From Escallonia rubra (taxonomy: Eukaryota; Streptophyta; Magnoliopsida; Escalloniales; Escalloniaceae), in NCBI GenBank assembly GCA_033065855.1, contig JAVXUO010000334.1, positions 147,367 through 211,366 on the forward strand: DNA of 64,000 nucleotides, in the 5' to 3' direction. The notes below the pieces were generated by a model. That model was not told the DNA's origin. It worked only from the letters and a program-made list of their open reading frames with translations, and did not search any database. The translations under genes were made by a program, and so were the position numbers. Each line of letters starts with the position of its first letter. Position 1 is the stretch's first letter. Below, piece after piece: positions 22,990 to 35,200 of this stretch.

Positions 22990-24760
22990 GTTTCTGCTCG
23001 TAGTAAAATAACATCTTCAATGTTTTGTTGAGTGTTGCTGGGATTCTACCAACTCTTTCCATTTGCCGCCTGGGGAAGCGACACTTACCATGTACGATGT
23101 TGTGAACATCACCAGTATTTATGTCCGATGGAAGTTACTTGGTTTTGAGCCGTCCTACAAAAATGACGGTTCAATCTTGTTGGGTACTCTTTGTGCACAC
23201 CACAAAGGTATGACTTTGGAGGGGGCTGATGGCCTGACTATTATCAGTTCGTCTGTGGGTTTCTGTATGTCATGATGAGACATTGTTCATCAATGAGGAT
23301 GACTCTGTCCAGCTGTAGTGCTGACATGATTTTTAGGAGGAGGGAAAGATAGGGCAGTATGACTAGAGTACTTCTGCTTTGGCATATTAGTATCACTCGA
23401 TCGGCACAGTGTCCAATGGGGCATTCTCTAAGCTTCATGGGGTATTGTGACATATGGGAGGTAAGTCTATTCTTTTAGCTCTTTTTTTAATAATTACATG
23501 TATTTAGATACCTTACGCACGCTATATTTTGATTTACATATTTGGGCCTTCAAGGCCTTGAGATTGCGGGCACCGCGATTAGGTGAGGGACACACCGATG
23601 AGACAGAGTTGGTGATGTACTGATGGAATTTTGAGGATGACCGGGCAGGGACAATGGTGGACGCCTACCAGGATAGTTTAATGGGCTGACGCAGTGCCTA
23701 GTAAGCGATTCATTCAATTTTTGACTTTTTGTTAATGCACAATTTATGACTATTCACCATTTGTTCATTTCCTTCAAGGTTTTCTATCTAAGTGGGAGAC
23801 GACTGAGGATATCTCGAGGAGTTGGTCCTCACCCGATACAAGGTGATGTTGGTGGGACCTTCGGAGGAGGAGTTCTATCTGGGAGAACGGGTGCTCTTCC
23901 AGTATCATTTGGACATCGAGGCCATTATTCCAGCTGCCCCTATCCTCGAGATGTACCAGGCAGGGACCGTAAAATGGGGACTGTTACAGGGTTTGGTCAG
24001 GGAGATCGAGGTTTCCTCCTTGAGGTGGCCAAACGGTCCTCATACCTACGAGGCATTAGTGAGAGAGGACGTAGCCCCACCATTGACTGCCAAGTGGCTC
24101 AAGAGGGTATAGCTGGCTAGGGCGGCTCGAGACTAGAAGAGGAAGGGGAACAATGAGGCAGAGTCCGCTGATGATATCCCCTTCTCTTCTTTAATAGTAT
24201 CAATCATTTTGAAGGGCAAGACCGACAAGCAGGAGCTGATCCCCAGGCCGAAGAAGGATTCAGACGTCGTCAGGCTCAAAGAGTTTGCGCATGTCCAAGC
24301 AGCAAACTCTAAACCTTAACTGAGCTTAAATCATTTTTCAGTTGATTTTAATAATGTGCACTTCTTTGACCTAGGTCTTGTGCTCAGTGATGAAGGATGC
24401 CTAGCATATGATACACAATCGCAAGGACATATTATCCACCTACCGGGACTTGCTAGACGACCTTTACCGAGACTACTAACTAGACTTTTATGAAGAAGGT
24501 TAGCCAACTGGGGTCGGAGACCCAACCCCTCCACCGGAGCGGAGACACAAATCCTCTCGGATTGCCTCGATCTTTCGCAAGACCTTGAAGAAGCCTCAGT
24601 CTGAAAAGACTATGATGGTTGAGTCATCCCCTCATCCCTAAGGCAAGGCAGAGTATGACGAAGATGATGAATCATCAGGGACCAGTGACGAGGAAGACGC
24701 TTGCCCGAAGAAGACCCGAAGAAGACCCGAAGGAGTTGATGTCTGGACCTTGGATTAACT
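22990..24760 (+). pseudogene. Degenerate DUF7745-like ORF, C-terminal part
   Basis: Plus-strand pieces include MYDVVNITSIYVRWKLLGF, EEFYLGERVLFQYHLDIEA and EVSSLRWPNGPHTYEALV, then a basic stretch and an acidic tail (YDEDDESSGTSDEEDA) ending near 24758. I infer that this is the right part of the ORF begun at 12.54 kb, split by the gypsy insertion, because a new copy of the ORF start follows at 25.5 kb. Many stops; not functional. Confidence 0.35.
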
Positions 24761-24814
24761 AGGATAGGACTTAGCGCCCCTTAGAGACTTATTTCAAACT
24801 TTGATGTCTCACAC

Positions 24815-24843
24815 ACTATTATTATTATTATTATTATTATTTT
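24815..24843. repeat. ATT microsatellite
   Basis: Nine uninterrupted ATT/TTA steps. Confidence 0.9.
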
Positions 24844-25059
24844 GAGTCGAGATTTTGCTTAGTAATTCCTATGTTAATGATTAGTTTGAATGTAAGCTCA
24901 CACACTTGCACAGAAAGAAAAGAGATTGGGCTAAAAAGTGGATTGAAAATTAAGATTGAATTGAGTTGAATCGAACAGGCATAAGGGTTGGGCTAGGAAT
25001 AGGTAAACTCTATTAGAATTTTACAAACAATGACTAACCAGTATCAAAATCCGATTTCA

Positions 25060-25235
25060 GGCATAAAAATCGGATGGTTGATCAGTAACATAATCAAAGT
25101 TCATGGTAAAACTGGATGGTTGATCAGGAACATAATCAAATTTTATTGTAAAACTAGACGGTTGATCAGGAAAAAAAAATCAATTTAATGGTAAATTCGA
25201 ATGGTTGTTCAGTAAGACTGATTGTCCAAATATTC
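25060..25235. repeat. 45-base tandem repeat
   Basis: Four units with CGGATGGTTGATCAG, AACATAATCAAA and ATGGTAAAACTGG, increasingly diverged to the right. Confidence 0.8.
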
Positions 25236-25439
25236 AAAGCAAGAGGAAAACTTGTCGGTCTGTCGAAAATCGTCTGGTTTGTTCGATAAATTTTTTTATT
25301 CTTTCAAAATTTTTAGTTCTATCGCTATACAACCTAGGGCTCTCTCATTATAAATGTGGGACTCATCCCTTTATAGGGGCATTTGTTTTCATTCTCTGAG
25401 AAGAACTCCCAATGGTCTCCGAAGTTATTCCTACCATCT

Positions 25440-25937
25440 TTGAGCTCTAATTTTAAGTTTTGTCGATTCAGTCAACAAAGTCAAACTTATTCGTCTTGAT
25501 GGGAGATTTAATATAAGGTCTGTCATGAGCTTGGGGATTGTGGTTGTTCACGAGGATATTCTCCAGGTCGCGTGCAAATTCAGGGACAACGATGATCATA
25601 TCTTTCGTTTCGCTTTGGACAAACATTGTCCGACTCATGAAGAATTCTTTGCTCTAGTAGATATTCCTGTTAATCTGCCCATTGTTGTACTGATCATCCG
25701 ATATTATTTTAAGGCTCTTCAGGGTTTGTTGAGACTTAACGAAGAGCATGACATGACGTTTATCTGAGGTGAGAGCATTCAGCTTTCTCACGTCATAGAG
25801 TATGTTTTTGCCAAACTGGATAACCATGATCTGAGGTAGGCATTTGGTCCGGTGGTGGCTCTGGCATTGTGTCTGATTGCCAAATAAGTCATTGTTGTTG
25901 GCCATGGTGTTGCTGATGTTAGAGTAGCTGAGTTGCT
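25440..25937 (+). pseudogene. DUF7745-like ORF, second copy, N-terminal fragment
   Basis: Reads MSLGIVVVHEDILQVACKF, HIFRFALDKHCPTHEEFFAL, FKALQGLLRL, then stops and LALCLIAK and VGHGVADVRVAELL, parallel to the piece at 12.6-12.85 kb. It ends abruptly at the CACTA fragment near 25940. Confidence 0.4.
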
Positions 25938-26572
25938 TTGTCATGCCCTAAACCAAGTGTCATACCAATTTTCTTTGCATCATAGTATGACCCCAGTAGT
26001 TTTTCGTTCTTTGGCAACAATTCCTTCATAAATGTCACCATAAGGTTAAATGCTCTTTCACTCATTCCACTCTCAGACTTCAAGTGTAGTAACCTAGTTA
26101 CCGCTGACAACCTACTATGCTTCTTCGTGCCAAACCATATTGGCTCATCTACTTCTCTGAGCAAATCATAGAATTTTTTAGCCATATCATTAGGCTCAGT
26201 CGAATGATGATCATCATGATCAAACTCAGCACGACCAACATCAGTTAGCATGTCCCGATACGTATTGCCTTCATCCACTCCCTCATTTTGAATAGTGGTA
26301 TAGGTCTGCTGCACCGGTGTTTCTTCTCCGTGTTGAAACCATAAGGTATAGCCATTCATAAAGCCTTTTTGGTAAATATCTAATCTAACATAAACAGCCT
26401 ATTTCCATTTCAACAGATTGCAGCTTGCACACGAACATCTAATCCTCCCGTCATCCACAAAATCAGGGTGGTTGTAGGCAAAATTAAGGAATTCAATCAC
26501 ACCCTGTCTAAAATCCTCACTTAGTAAACCCCTGTCAATTCTCCTTGACATCCAGCTTCTATCAACCGACAT
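25919..26572 (-). pseudogene. CACTA (En/Spm) transposase, N-terminal fragment
   Basis: ATG at 26572 on the minus strand opens MSVDRSWMSRRIDRGLLS, then FLNFAYNHPDFVDDGRIRC, CSCASCNLLKW, an in-frame TAG, YQKGFMNGYTLWFQHGEE, AYRDMLTDVGRAEF-like text and KLLGSYYDAKKIGMTLGLG. This is the transposase-associated domain (Cys-rich, RIRCSCASC) followed by the start of a Tnp2-type transposase. The catalytic part is missing: the frame runs out at the junction near 25940 with the DUF7745-like sequence. A remnant only. Confidence 0.85.
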
Positions 26573-27376
26573 GATCACTTATATAGAGAATAACCTACAA
26601 TCGACATAATAACTAGTAACGATATTCAATAACCTAATATTACTCAAACTACCCGCAATTTAATGGCATGACAACAACTAACTGTGTATACACTCGGCGA
26701 GCCAAATTAAGTAAGTCAGCGAGTCCCAAAGACTACAAATAATCAAAAATGATAATCGGTATAATAACTCATCCTTTAACCATATAATAGCGAAGATAAT
26801 AGTGAAGGTGGAAAGAGTAAAGCAATCTAATAAGATATAAGATTAATCAATTAAAACCAAAACTGCGATATTTTCCCTATAAAGCTCTACAAATTAAATC
26901 AAAGTAGTGTGCAGTGGACTTACTTTTTGCTCAACTCCGACATAATACAAAATTTTCTCTATATAAACAGAAGACACAAAATGAGATGTGACTGGATATG
27001 AATACATGAGTTTGACAGTCAGATTCAGATCTAGTTCCTCTACTAAATCAAAGGGATTAGTAATATGCTCTCAGGTTTGTCACCTTTTTCATTATAAGAG
27101 GACTACTTGTAGATTGGAGCAGCCGTATTTACAGTAAAAATTTGCATTATTGAGATGGACAAACCCAGTGAACCCCATAACTTTGAGCCCCAGGTATACA
27201 ACATGGAGATGGCTCCATCAAATGGTGGTGGTAAGTAGCTAAACCATGTTATTAGTTTCTAAAATCTCCAGCTATTATCAACTAAACCATGCTATTATCA
27301 GTTAACTGCACCATAACAATAATGTCACGATCGTCTGTATATGATGACCATGCATCGGCTGTTAAAACAAATCTGA
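26573..27376. other. CACTA 5' region, no gene seen
   Basis: AT-rich. A TGCTATTATCA..CTAAACCATG motif is repeated near 27240-27300. Possible 5' UTR/intron of the CACTA transposase transcript. Confidence 0.35.
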
Positions 27377-27643
27377 CTATGATACTTTTGTAAGGGCGCT
27401 ATAAACACCAGTAGGTGCAATGTAATTAGGCACATCAGTAGGATAAGAAATTGTCACATTCTTATCAGCTTCAGAGGTAACACCAAAGGCTGAACCAAAT
27501 ATATATGGTGACTCATCATACCACGTGCTACTTAGCCCGGAGTCATTATTAGCCGGAATATATTGCCCACCAACATTGAGCCTATACATTGTCTGCACTG
27601 TAGAGTTTTCTGCCTCAATGAACTGGTCTGAAAACCCAACCAT
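27377..27643 (-). pseudogene. Captured fragment of a FERONIA-like malectin receptor kinase
   Basis: One open minus-strand stretch of 88 residues with [38 protein letters not shown] and [17 protein letters not shown]. This is the inside of the first malectin-like domain of CrRLK1L receptors (FERONIA family), which bind cell-wall ligands outside the plasma membrane. No signal peptide, transmembrane segment or kinase is present. The piece lies between the CACTA 5' end and the transposase start, in the same direction, and so looks like transposon gene capture. Both ends abut GT/AG-like positions, so it may be a captured exon. Confidence 0.75.
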
Positions 27644-28285
27644 AGGCGTCGATTGGAAAATTTAGTCAAGTTTAAATTCTATAAGCTTTATAAACTAATC
27701 CATTCAGCATGATTAATCAACCTGCTAAGCTGATATGCATCTCTTACTACAGTTTCAAGGACAAACCAAGAATGGGAACCAAGCTCACCAGCCTCTCTTC
27801 ATGTAGGTGGACCTCCTTAGACTCTGATAGCACACTCCAAGTGTAGAAATGTGAAGGTATCATATAGCTGCTTGCTTGCACGAGCCTGAAATGGCCTCAG
27901 GAAACCCTTATCAGAAATCCCTTAACCTCTCCTTTTGTTTCCTCCTAGAAAATGCAATGCTGGGCTACCCAACGACTGTTTGGGGAAGTGAAGAGTGGTG
28001 GGGGGCAGACCAAAACGAAGGAGAACAATACTTGAAGTTAATCTTCTATGCACAGTGTAGAGGATCAATGGGTCGCATATATGTCTTTAAGTGTGAAATT
28101 AATAATGTGCTTATGCTCTTATAATCTACTTTATACCCGTAAATATGAACAAAGTAATTGGGTATGAAATAATATCTAGGAAAGCCCATAGCGCCACAGC
28201 AGAATATATGCAATTCAGAAAAGTAAAGCCAATACAATTGATAGAAATGATGTACAACCGTCTATACTCACCTCGATCGACCAAG
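27644..28285. other. Unassigned stretch inside CACTA fragment
   Basis: No recognised gene. It could include further captured host sequence (27.70-27.87 kb is less AT-rich than its surroundings), but I cannot name it. Confidence 0.3.
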
Positions 28286-28299
28286 AGTTGAGAAAACGG

Positions 28300-28520
28300 C
28301 AGAAATTAGGGGCGGCAGCCACGGGAACGGCAACCATGGCAACAGCGGCAGAAATAGGAACGGCACCCACGGCAGCCACGGTAGCGGCCGGAGCAAAGGG
28401 GTCGGCAGCCACGGCAGCGGCTCACCAATGGGGACGGCAGACACGGTCGGGACGACGGCACGGAGCTTTGCTAACAGGTGGAGGCGGCGCTGGGCGTTGG
28501 GTAGTTGGATGCCGGGGGAG
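28300..28520. repeat. GC-rich minisatellite (CGGCAGCCACGG-like)
   Basis: Imperfect 12-30-base repeats of CGGCAGCCACGG and GGAACGGCA. They create Ala/Gly-rich open frames on both strands that I do not regard as genes. Confidence 0.7.
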
Positions 28521-28739
28521 GGGGACGACAGGGAGAGATCGACAGAGGAGAAGAAGTTTCGAAGCAGTTGGCGCCTTGGTTGCGGTGAGAGAGCACGAAT
28601 GAGACAAAAAGATTGAATATAAAATTAGGGTTAATTGTTTATACAACTCTAAAACTCAATAAACAATTATGTTAAGTGTTTTTCTCTCTCTAAAACTCAA
28701 TAAAAAAATTCTTAAAAACACAATTAAAAATTTTGACCA

Positions 28740-28880
28740 AAAAAATTCGTCACTAAAACTTCTAGGGACCGACAATTTGGTCGCTAATTCTAACTTAACT
28801 TTTATAGTATAACATTAACTTGTTTAGTGACGGAATTTCTGTGACGGAGCCAAATTCCGTCACTAAAACCCTATTTTCTT
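28740..28880. repeat. CACTA subterminal repeats
   Basis: CGTCACTAAAA and its complement TTAGTGACGG occur four times, with an inverted pair GTGACGGAATTT / AAATTCCGTCAC (28831-28861). Confidence 0.7.
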
Positions 28881-29312
28881 GAGACATTTTCCTCTTAGTG
28901 TTGAAGATTGTTAACGTGTACCCCTGGTGCTTTGGAACTACATGAATTTGTTGCCATTGCTCAAGTGCTAAGATGAAAAAGTTCTTTTCTCACTAAAAAG
29001 TGGTCACTCTTAGGCTATTTGTACCACTTGAACTCAACTCTTCTTTCTAATTCCCAGCCAATGAACTCAACTTTTGGTTCTAATACCGAGCAAATGAAAT
29101 ACAAAGTGCCACCTCTACATAGTTTAATCTCCCAGTGTTAAAAAATGAAGTAAAGTTTATCAGCTTCTAGAAAAAATAAGGTATTGCCAACCCTCTTATC
29201 GCTTTGCGGAACTTTTTCATCTTAGCACTTGAGCAATGGCAACAAATTCATGTAGTTCCAAAGCACCAGGGGTACACGTTAACAATCTTCAACGCTAAGA
29301 GGAAAATGTCTC
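28881..29312. repeat. 104-base inverted repeat upstream of PR-10 unit 1
   Basis: Arms 28881-28984 and 29209-29312 are reverse complements with one visible mismatch; the loop is 224 bases. The right arm is the ancestral copy, because the same segment occurs in the same orientation upstream of units 2 and 4 (31.63-31.73 and 53.41-53.52 kb). The left arm is therefore an inverted duplicate, abutting the CACTA end exactly. Confidence 0.9.
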
Positions 29313-30053
29313 CTTTCTAAACAAGTTGTTTACGTCGATCTATTATTACCGTTGAGAGTTGAAACACAAACAATGCCAAAATTCCGTGGACCCTTAATTT
29401 TGTTCGTCTGATGTTATGATCATAATTTTTTGCACCAAATGCTTGTGGTGGAAATTTGAACGAAGCATTGGATTGAGTATTTACGTGCAAGGATGTGAGT
29501 TTTATAAGGCAATGCTTTAATTGTTGTTGGGGGGGTTACTGACCTTTACATAAGAGAGGGCTTCCCCCATAATCAAGGTATTTTTGCATTGCAAAACATA
29601 GGATTCCTTTAACTACGATAAAGAACAAGAGAAGAACACGATCAACCGATTAACTTTCAAAATAACAATGCCTAACATGGTCTTTAAAGAAAGCAAGTAA
29701 AGAATAAGAGTTATTCTTGTTTAAAATCAACCGATTGTCGAAGGCGGCACAAAATGGCAGTTCATTAACTTTCCCGTAACCCCATAATGAACTGAAATCT
29801 TCTCGAGTTCTCTTTTTTTTTTTTTTATTACTAATGAGATGGTTGTCCACATCATTAGTAAATCAATGGTAAGGTTAAGTTTGGTATCAATCTGGATATA
29901 GTGGACTCTGGCAGACCCCATTTCAAGCTTCTAGTTGTCAAGGAAACCAGGCATTGGTCGACAAATCAACATTGATGTGTTCAAGTGACAACCGACTATA
30001 ACTACCAATCATTGTTTATTGTATTTCAAGCCATGTGCTCCATGGCTTCACTC

Positions 30054-30061
30054 TATAAATA
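30054..30061 (+). promoter_or_regulatory. TATA box of PR-10 gene
   Basis: TATAAATA 104 bases before the ATG, followed by CTCTACTTCTCTCGCTTCC, a typical pyrimidine-rich plant start region. The same box is at 38889 in unit 2. Confidence 0.75.
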
Positions 30062-30164
30062 ACAACTCTACTTCTCTCGCTTCCTCACAACTTGCAACCC
30101 TTTCGAGTCTTAAGTTCTTCTTCTAGCTTTGTATTTGTGATCTGTATTAACTTCTGAAATCATC

Positions 30165-30789
30165 ATGGTTGCCATCACTTATGATATGGAGGTCACCTCC
30201 TCAGTCTCTGCCTCGAAAATGTTCAAGGCCTTTGTCCTTGATGGTGATAACCTCATCCCCAAGATCTTGCCCGCAGCTATCAAGTGTGTTGAAATCGTTC
30301 AAGGAGATGGAGGAGTTGGAAGTGTTAAACTTATCACTTTCGGTGAAGGTTAGTTCTTTTACTAACGCCAACTTTTTGTACTTAATTATAAAGCAGAATG
30401 TTTATAATGTTGCTTGAGCAAGTGAAAAAAAATCCATAACTCCGGTGGATGGACTGACATTCCTTTCTCTTTCTTATCCCTTCTCAGGAACAAGTCAATT
30501 GAAGAGCATGAAACATCGGATTGATGGGCTTGACAAAGAAAACTTCACATACAGTTACACGTTGATAGAAGGTGATGCATTGATGAACGAAATCGAATCA
30601 ATCACTTACCACCTAAAAATTGTACCCTCTGCTGATGGAGGATCTATTTGCAAGAATCGAAGTATATACCACACTAAAGGCGATGCTCAAGTCACAGAAG
30701 AACAGATTAAGGCTGGGAAAGAAAAGGCCATTGGAGTATTCAAGGTTGTTGAGTCTTACCTCCAAGCAAATCCTGAAACCTATAACTAA
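30165..30789 (+). CDS. PR-10 / Bet v 1 family protein
   Basis: Exons 30165-30348 and 30488-30789 (donor GTTAGT, acceptor CTCAG) encode an intact 161-residue protein, the normal length for the family, with the single intron at the conserved place (FGEG / TSQLKS). Visible features: start [10 protein letters not shown], the glycine-rich loop GDGGVGSVK near residue 47, [21 protein letters not shown], and the C-terminal helix region [20 protein letters not shown]. Bet v 1 proteins are cytosolic, form a hydrophobic pocket and bind plant ligands such as flavonoids and cytokinins; many are induced by infection or stress, and some are pollen or food allergens. The ligand of this one cannot be read from sequence. 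It is the only intact member of a four-unit tandem array and has a good TATA box and no lesions. Confidence 0.93.
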
Positions 30790-31540
30790 TATGATGAACA
30801 CATAATCATAATCGAAAGTTTAAGTGCGAGTTTGGATTTGTCGCTTTTCTTGTTCTCCTTCATCCCTTTTTTGCCGGGTTCGTCTCAATAAGTGGACTTA
30901 ACACTTGTAATCTCTCTTAAAGTTTGATACAATTGCTTTCCTTTTCGTTCATTTTCTTGTAAAGCATCAACCTTTAAGATTCTCGTAGGTTTTTCTCTTC
31001 TCAAGTTACTTGTGGCGGCTACAATGTTGGATAAGTATATTTGTTCTATGTTGATACAAGAGAAAAACATGTGCGCGTAATCCGCATATGTTTGTTGATA
31101 AAGATGCCTTCCAGCAACTTACACGCTGGTTTTCTTAATATCGTAAAAAAAAAAATGAGAGCTCAGAATTGCAATATTCTTTTGGCCTAAAAAAGGACCC
31201 ACATACTGTATGTGTTTATGTGAGGGGGAGAGAGAGAAAAAAGCCATTGATGTGTGTTAAGTATATGTAAGTTGGGTTAAGTTAGCTCTCATATTTGCAG
31301 TATATCTATTTAGGCGTTCCTAAATAAGTATCACGTGAGGCGGGACGTGGTGGGGCTCCAATTAGGCTCCGAAATTGCTATCAATAGGAATTATGTTTCA
31401 TGGTGTTGTGCGTTTACTTTACGGGAATACAAACTATTTTGATTATACGAACTATTTGTCCCTGTGTTAAACACGTCTTTTTGATTGACCAAAAATAGTT
31501 TTATTGAGAATTTTTAGGGAAAGACGTCAGCAACTGGACA
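30790..31540. other. 3' flank of PR-10 unit 1
   Basis: Contains the 3' UTR (shared with unit 2 up to about 31140: CAATAAGTGGA, AAGATTCTCGTAGGTTTTTC) and then AT-rich unit spacer. No gene. Confidence 0.6.
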
Positions 31541-31740
31541 ACATATATTACCCAGTGATAAAAAATGAAGTAAAGTTTATCGGCTTCTAAAAAAGAGAAA
31601 AAGTATTGCCAATGTTCTTGTAAGTTTGTGGGGCTTTTGCATCTTAACACTTGAGAAATGGCAAAAAATTCATGGAGTTCCAAAACACATGGGATATAGA
31701 CGTTGACACTCTCGAAGTTAAGAGGAAAATGTTTCCTTTT
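31541..31740. repeat. Start of PR-10 unit 2, left of the LINE
   Basis: Parallels 29140-29310 (AAAATGAAGTAAAGTTTATC, AACACTTGAGAAATGGCAA, AGAGGAAAATGTTTCC). The unit resumes at 38.15 kb after the LINE. Confidence 0.75.
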
Positions 31741-32298
31741 TTTTTTTGAGATGAGGTAAGAACCCTACCTGCTGTATAAGTCAACATCTAAGTACAAACA
31801 TTTTACACATCCTAGCGATATAAACAGAAGACACAGATACACAACCCAACAAGCACACATGAGATATTTACGAAGACCCAAAATGCCCAACCTGCCTATG
31901 GCGGTCGATGCACTGCCACTTCCTCATGGGGACGCAAAATAGCCTGCCACCTGGAGCCCGCCAGTTCATGGACACTAGGAGACACCATCTTCCAGCAACA
32001 CAAGCTAATCTTCGAGCTTCAGCTAGACTGTGCTGACCCGCCACACTCAAGGAGCAGAACTGAGTGTCATCCAACCTATAATACAAATAAAAAAGGGCTA
32101 GGGAACTTTGTTGTGGTCAGATCATCCTTCCTTGACAACTGTTGAAACAAAAAAGCATCATTAGTAAATAACTTAAGAATAAGGAGACCCGCGAGATGAG
32201 AGAATAATAGGGTTGCGTGACCCTAGATGCAATTGCCTTGTTTGTACAGTTGACCCTGCCCCCTTGCTTTGCTGCCTCCGGGTCTGTGAACACACAGA

Positions 32299-35200
32299 TC
32301 AGGTCGTAGAATTGGACTGCATCATGCGGTTAGTATGAGCAATAACATTGTTCGGAATAAATCTGCATGCTTGGAACACCAATTGATTGCGTGCCAGCCA
32401 GATGTCCCAAAGAGTCCAAGCCAGGATCTCAAAGGCCTGCACAGGATATGTACGAGCATTGAAAGGGATAGAAAGCCATCGAACTAGCCACCTGATAAGG
32501 ATACGTCTTGATTGTTCAAGCGGAGACCGAGGTATTCGCAAAACCATACCGGCCTCACCACCCCGCAATAGAGAAATAGATGCGAGGTGGACTCCTCATA
32601 ACGCAGACATAATGGACATTCGATGGTAGTCTCGATATTCCTGTGTCGTAACTCAACCCACGTCGGAAGTCGGTCCCACAAACATAGCCATAAAAACATG
32701 AGAAGCTTGTGAGGGAGCCTAAGTTTCCACAGACGCTGCCACACAGCCAATGGTACGGTAGGAAAGGTGATAGTCCTGCAGCCTTCTGCTGCCAAGAGCC
32801 AGTAAGTCGAGCCAACGGTAAATTCACCATGAGCGAAAGGTGCCCAATTCCATTGTTCTGGATTCCCGTATGACGACAAATATAAGCTTTGAATGGCCTG
32901 AACTATCGGCTCAGGAAGATGTGCCGTAGGTTTATTGCGTATCCACCCATTTTGAGGATCCATTACATCTGCTACTGTCCATTGGAGTGTCTGAGCAGAA
33001 CGTAACGGCTTAAGCGACTGTGTCGAATATCCGGGTACCCAATTGACCTCCCAAAAACTAAAAGAAGAAAACATGGCCGGCTGACGCCATAATCCTTTAA
33101 GGAGAAGATCCCGTGCAAAAAGCAACCCTTTCTAGCTATACGAGCTCCGCCGATGAACTTTGGAATCTAGAAAATTTTCTTGTTGACAATATTTGCCTAA
33201 GAGCACTTGGCTGAGTAAGCTTTGTGGGTTCCAAAGCATGCGTGCACCTACTTTAGCAAGAAGTGCTTGGTTCATCCACTGAATGTTATGCATGCCTAAT
33301 CCGCCCTGACAATGGGGTTGACACAATTGTTTCCAACTAATCCAGTGTAGGTGCCCTCCTGAGGTTGTGCCAGACCAGAAGAAATTAGCAAGCGTGGAGT
33401 GGACTTCCTGGCAAAAGTGTCCCGGTAATCTAATGACCAACATATAATGACTAAGCATAGGCCAGACTACAGCTTTAATCAATGTTAAGCGGCCTGCACG
33501 ACTAAGGAATAAACTTGTCCACCCTTGGCATTTTTGCCTGATTCGATCCATTAACCCCGCCAAGATGTCTTTCTTGTGATCCGTCCAGTCTAAGTGGATC
33601 CCCAGATATTTGCCTAATCCCGAACTCAACGGGACTTTGAGTATACGCCTTGCAAACTTGGCTAACCTCCAAGTACTATTCATGCTCACGTTAAGGTTGG
33701 ATTTGCCATAATTAATCATTTGGCCAGATTGATGGCAATAACTTGCTAAGGTATGGTGTAGGTAGCGGAAAAAATCAGGGGTGAGGTGAAAAAAGAGGAA
33801 GCAATCATCTGCAAAAAAGAGATGCGTAATGGGGGGAGACTTTCTAGATATTGCAATGCCTCTCAGATCTTTCGACGACACGCCCTCGCATAAAGCTGCA
33901 GATAGAGCCTCTACACACATAACAAAGAGGAATGGGGACAGTGGGTAGCCCTGACGAAGTCCTGATTGGGGCTTTAATAAGGGACCTGGCCTACCGTTCA
34001 CCAATACTGAATATGCAACCGTTGAAACACACTACATTATCAACCTCACCCAATACAAGGAAAAGCCAATGTTAGTTAGCACCTGTTCTAAAAAATCCCA
34101 TCGGATTCGATCATAGGCTTTACTCATATCTAACTTTAATGTAGCTATCGGGTGCTTTCCAGTTGTTTGGTGGCGAATGAAGTGGACTAGCTCTTGAGCA
34201 AGGAGAATGTTATCATGTATATGTCGACCCGGAACAAAACCATTTTGAAATGGAGAGATGATCTTAAAGATCAATTTATAAAGGACATTGCACAAACTGA
34301 TTGGCCTAAAGTCTGTTACCGACTCTGGGTGCGATTTTCTTGGAACAAGGACGATGAAGGTCTTATTAATTTCCTTCAGCATCTTCCCTGAGCGAAGAAT
34401 CGACAGAACTGCCGACGTGACTGATGTGCCCACAATATGCCAGTAGTGTTGAAAGAACAGCGCTGGCATACCATCCGGGCTAGGGGCCTTAGTTCCACCA
34501 ATTTGCTTAATAGCGACATCCACCTCATAGCCAGAAAATGGGCGATCAAGGTATCTCACATGTGCCGGTGTGAGTCAACATTTCAGATGCCTCAAGATTG
34601 ATTAGTTACCAATATTACGCCCGATGTCCTCTGAATTTGAGCAAGAGGACAATACAGAGAAGTAATCCCGAAAGAGATCCCTAATGTGTTGTTCACTGTA
34701 AGTCCAGGTACCAGCGGGTGTAAGTAGGCATGCCACATGATTTCGTTGCCTACGAATGTGGCAATTCGAGTGAAAGAATCGTGTATTGCGGTCCCTTAAG
34801 GGCAACCATCTCTCGCTACTCCTTTGAGCCCAATACAATTCTTCACAAGTTAAAAGATGATCATATTCTGCTCTCAAGTCCTGATCACGTCTTTGTTCTT
34901 CCTCCGTGTCCACATTTGTCTGTCCCTCAGAAATAAGTAGCTGAAGAGAACTAATCCGCGAGGCCAAGTTCCCAATCGCTGACCGATTCCAGCGCTTGAC
35001 GTCAGCCTTCAAGGATCTAAGATGTTGCACCACTCGGTAGATTGGTGATCCTGAGACCCAGCAGCCCCAGACCTCGCGCACAAATTGCTGACAACCTGGG
35101 TAGTGTACCCACATATCCTCAAAACGAAAAGGCCTACCCACCATACCCGTGTCAACTTGGTATTCAACAAAATAGGGGCATGGTCCGACATGAAGATGGA

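Larger units (their letters stand above)
25940..28880 (-). mobile_element. 5' part of a CACTA element, truncated
   Basis: Oriented on the minus strand. The right end reads, inward, CAAGAAAATAGGGTTTTAGTGACGG, a CACTA terminus lacking only its CACTA pentamer, followed by inverted CGTCACTAAA subterminal repeats. Then come a GC-rich repeat, a captured gene fragment (27.38-27.64 kb) and the transposase start at 26572. Everything after the N-terminal domain is missing. Confidence 0.7.

Noticed and set aside
28288-28646. Ala/Gly-rich and Pro/Arg-rich open frames
   Set aside because: Minisatellite composition, no start context or domain, inside CACTA terminal region.
34194-34391. Plus-strand open frame with protein-like text
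   Set aside because: Antisense of the LINE reverse transcriptase, which has its motifs on the minus strand.
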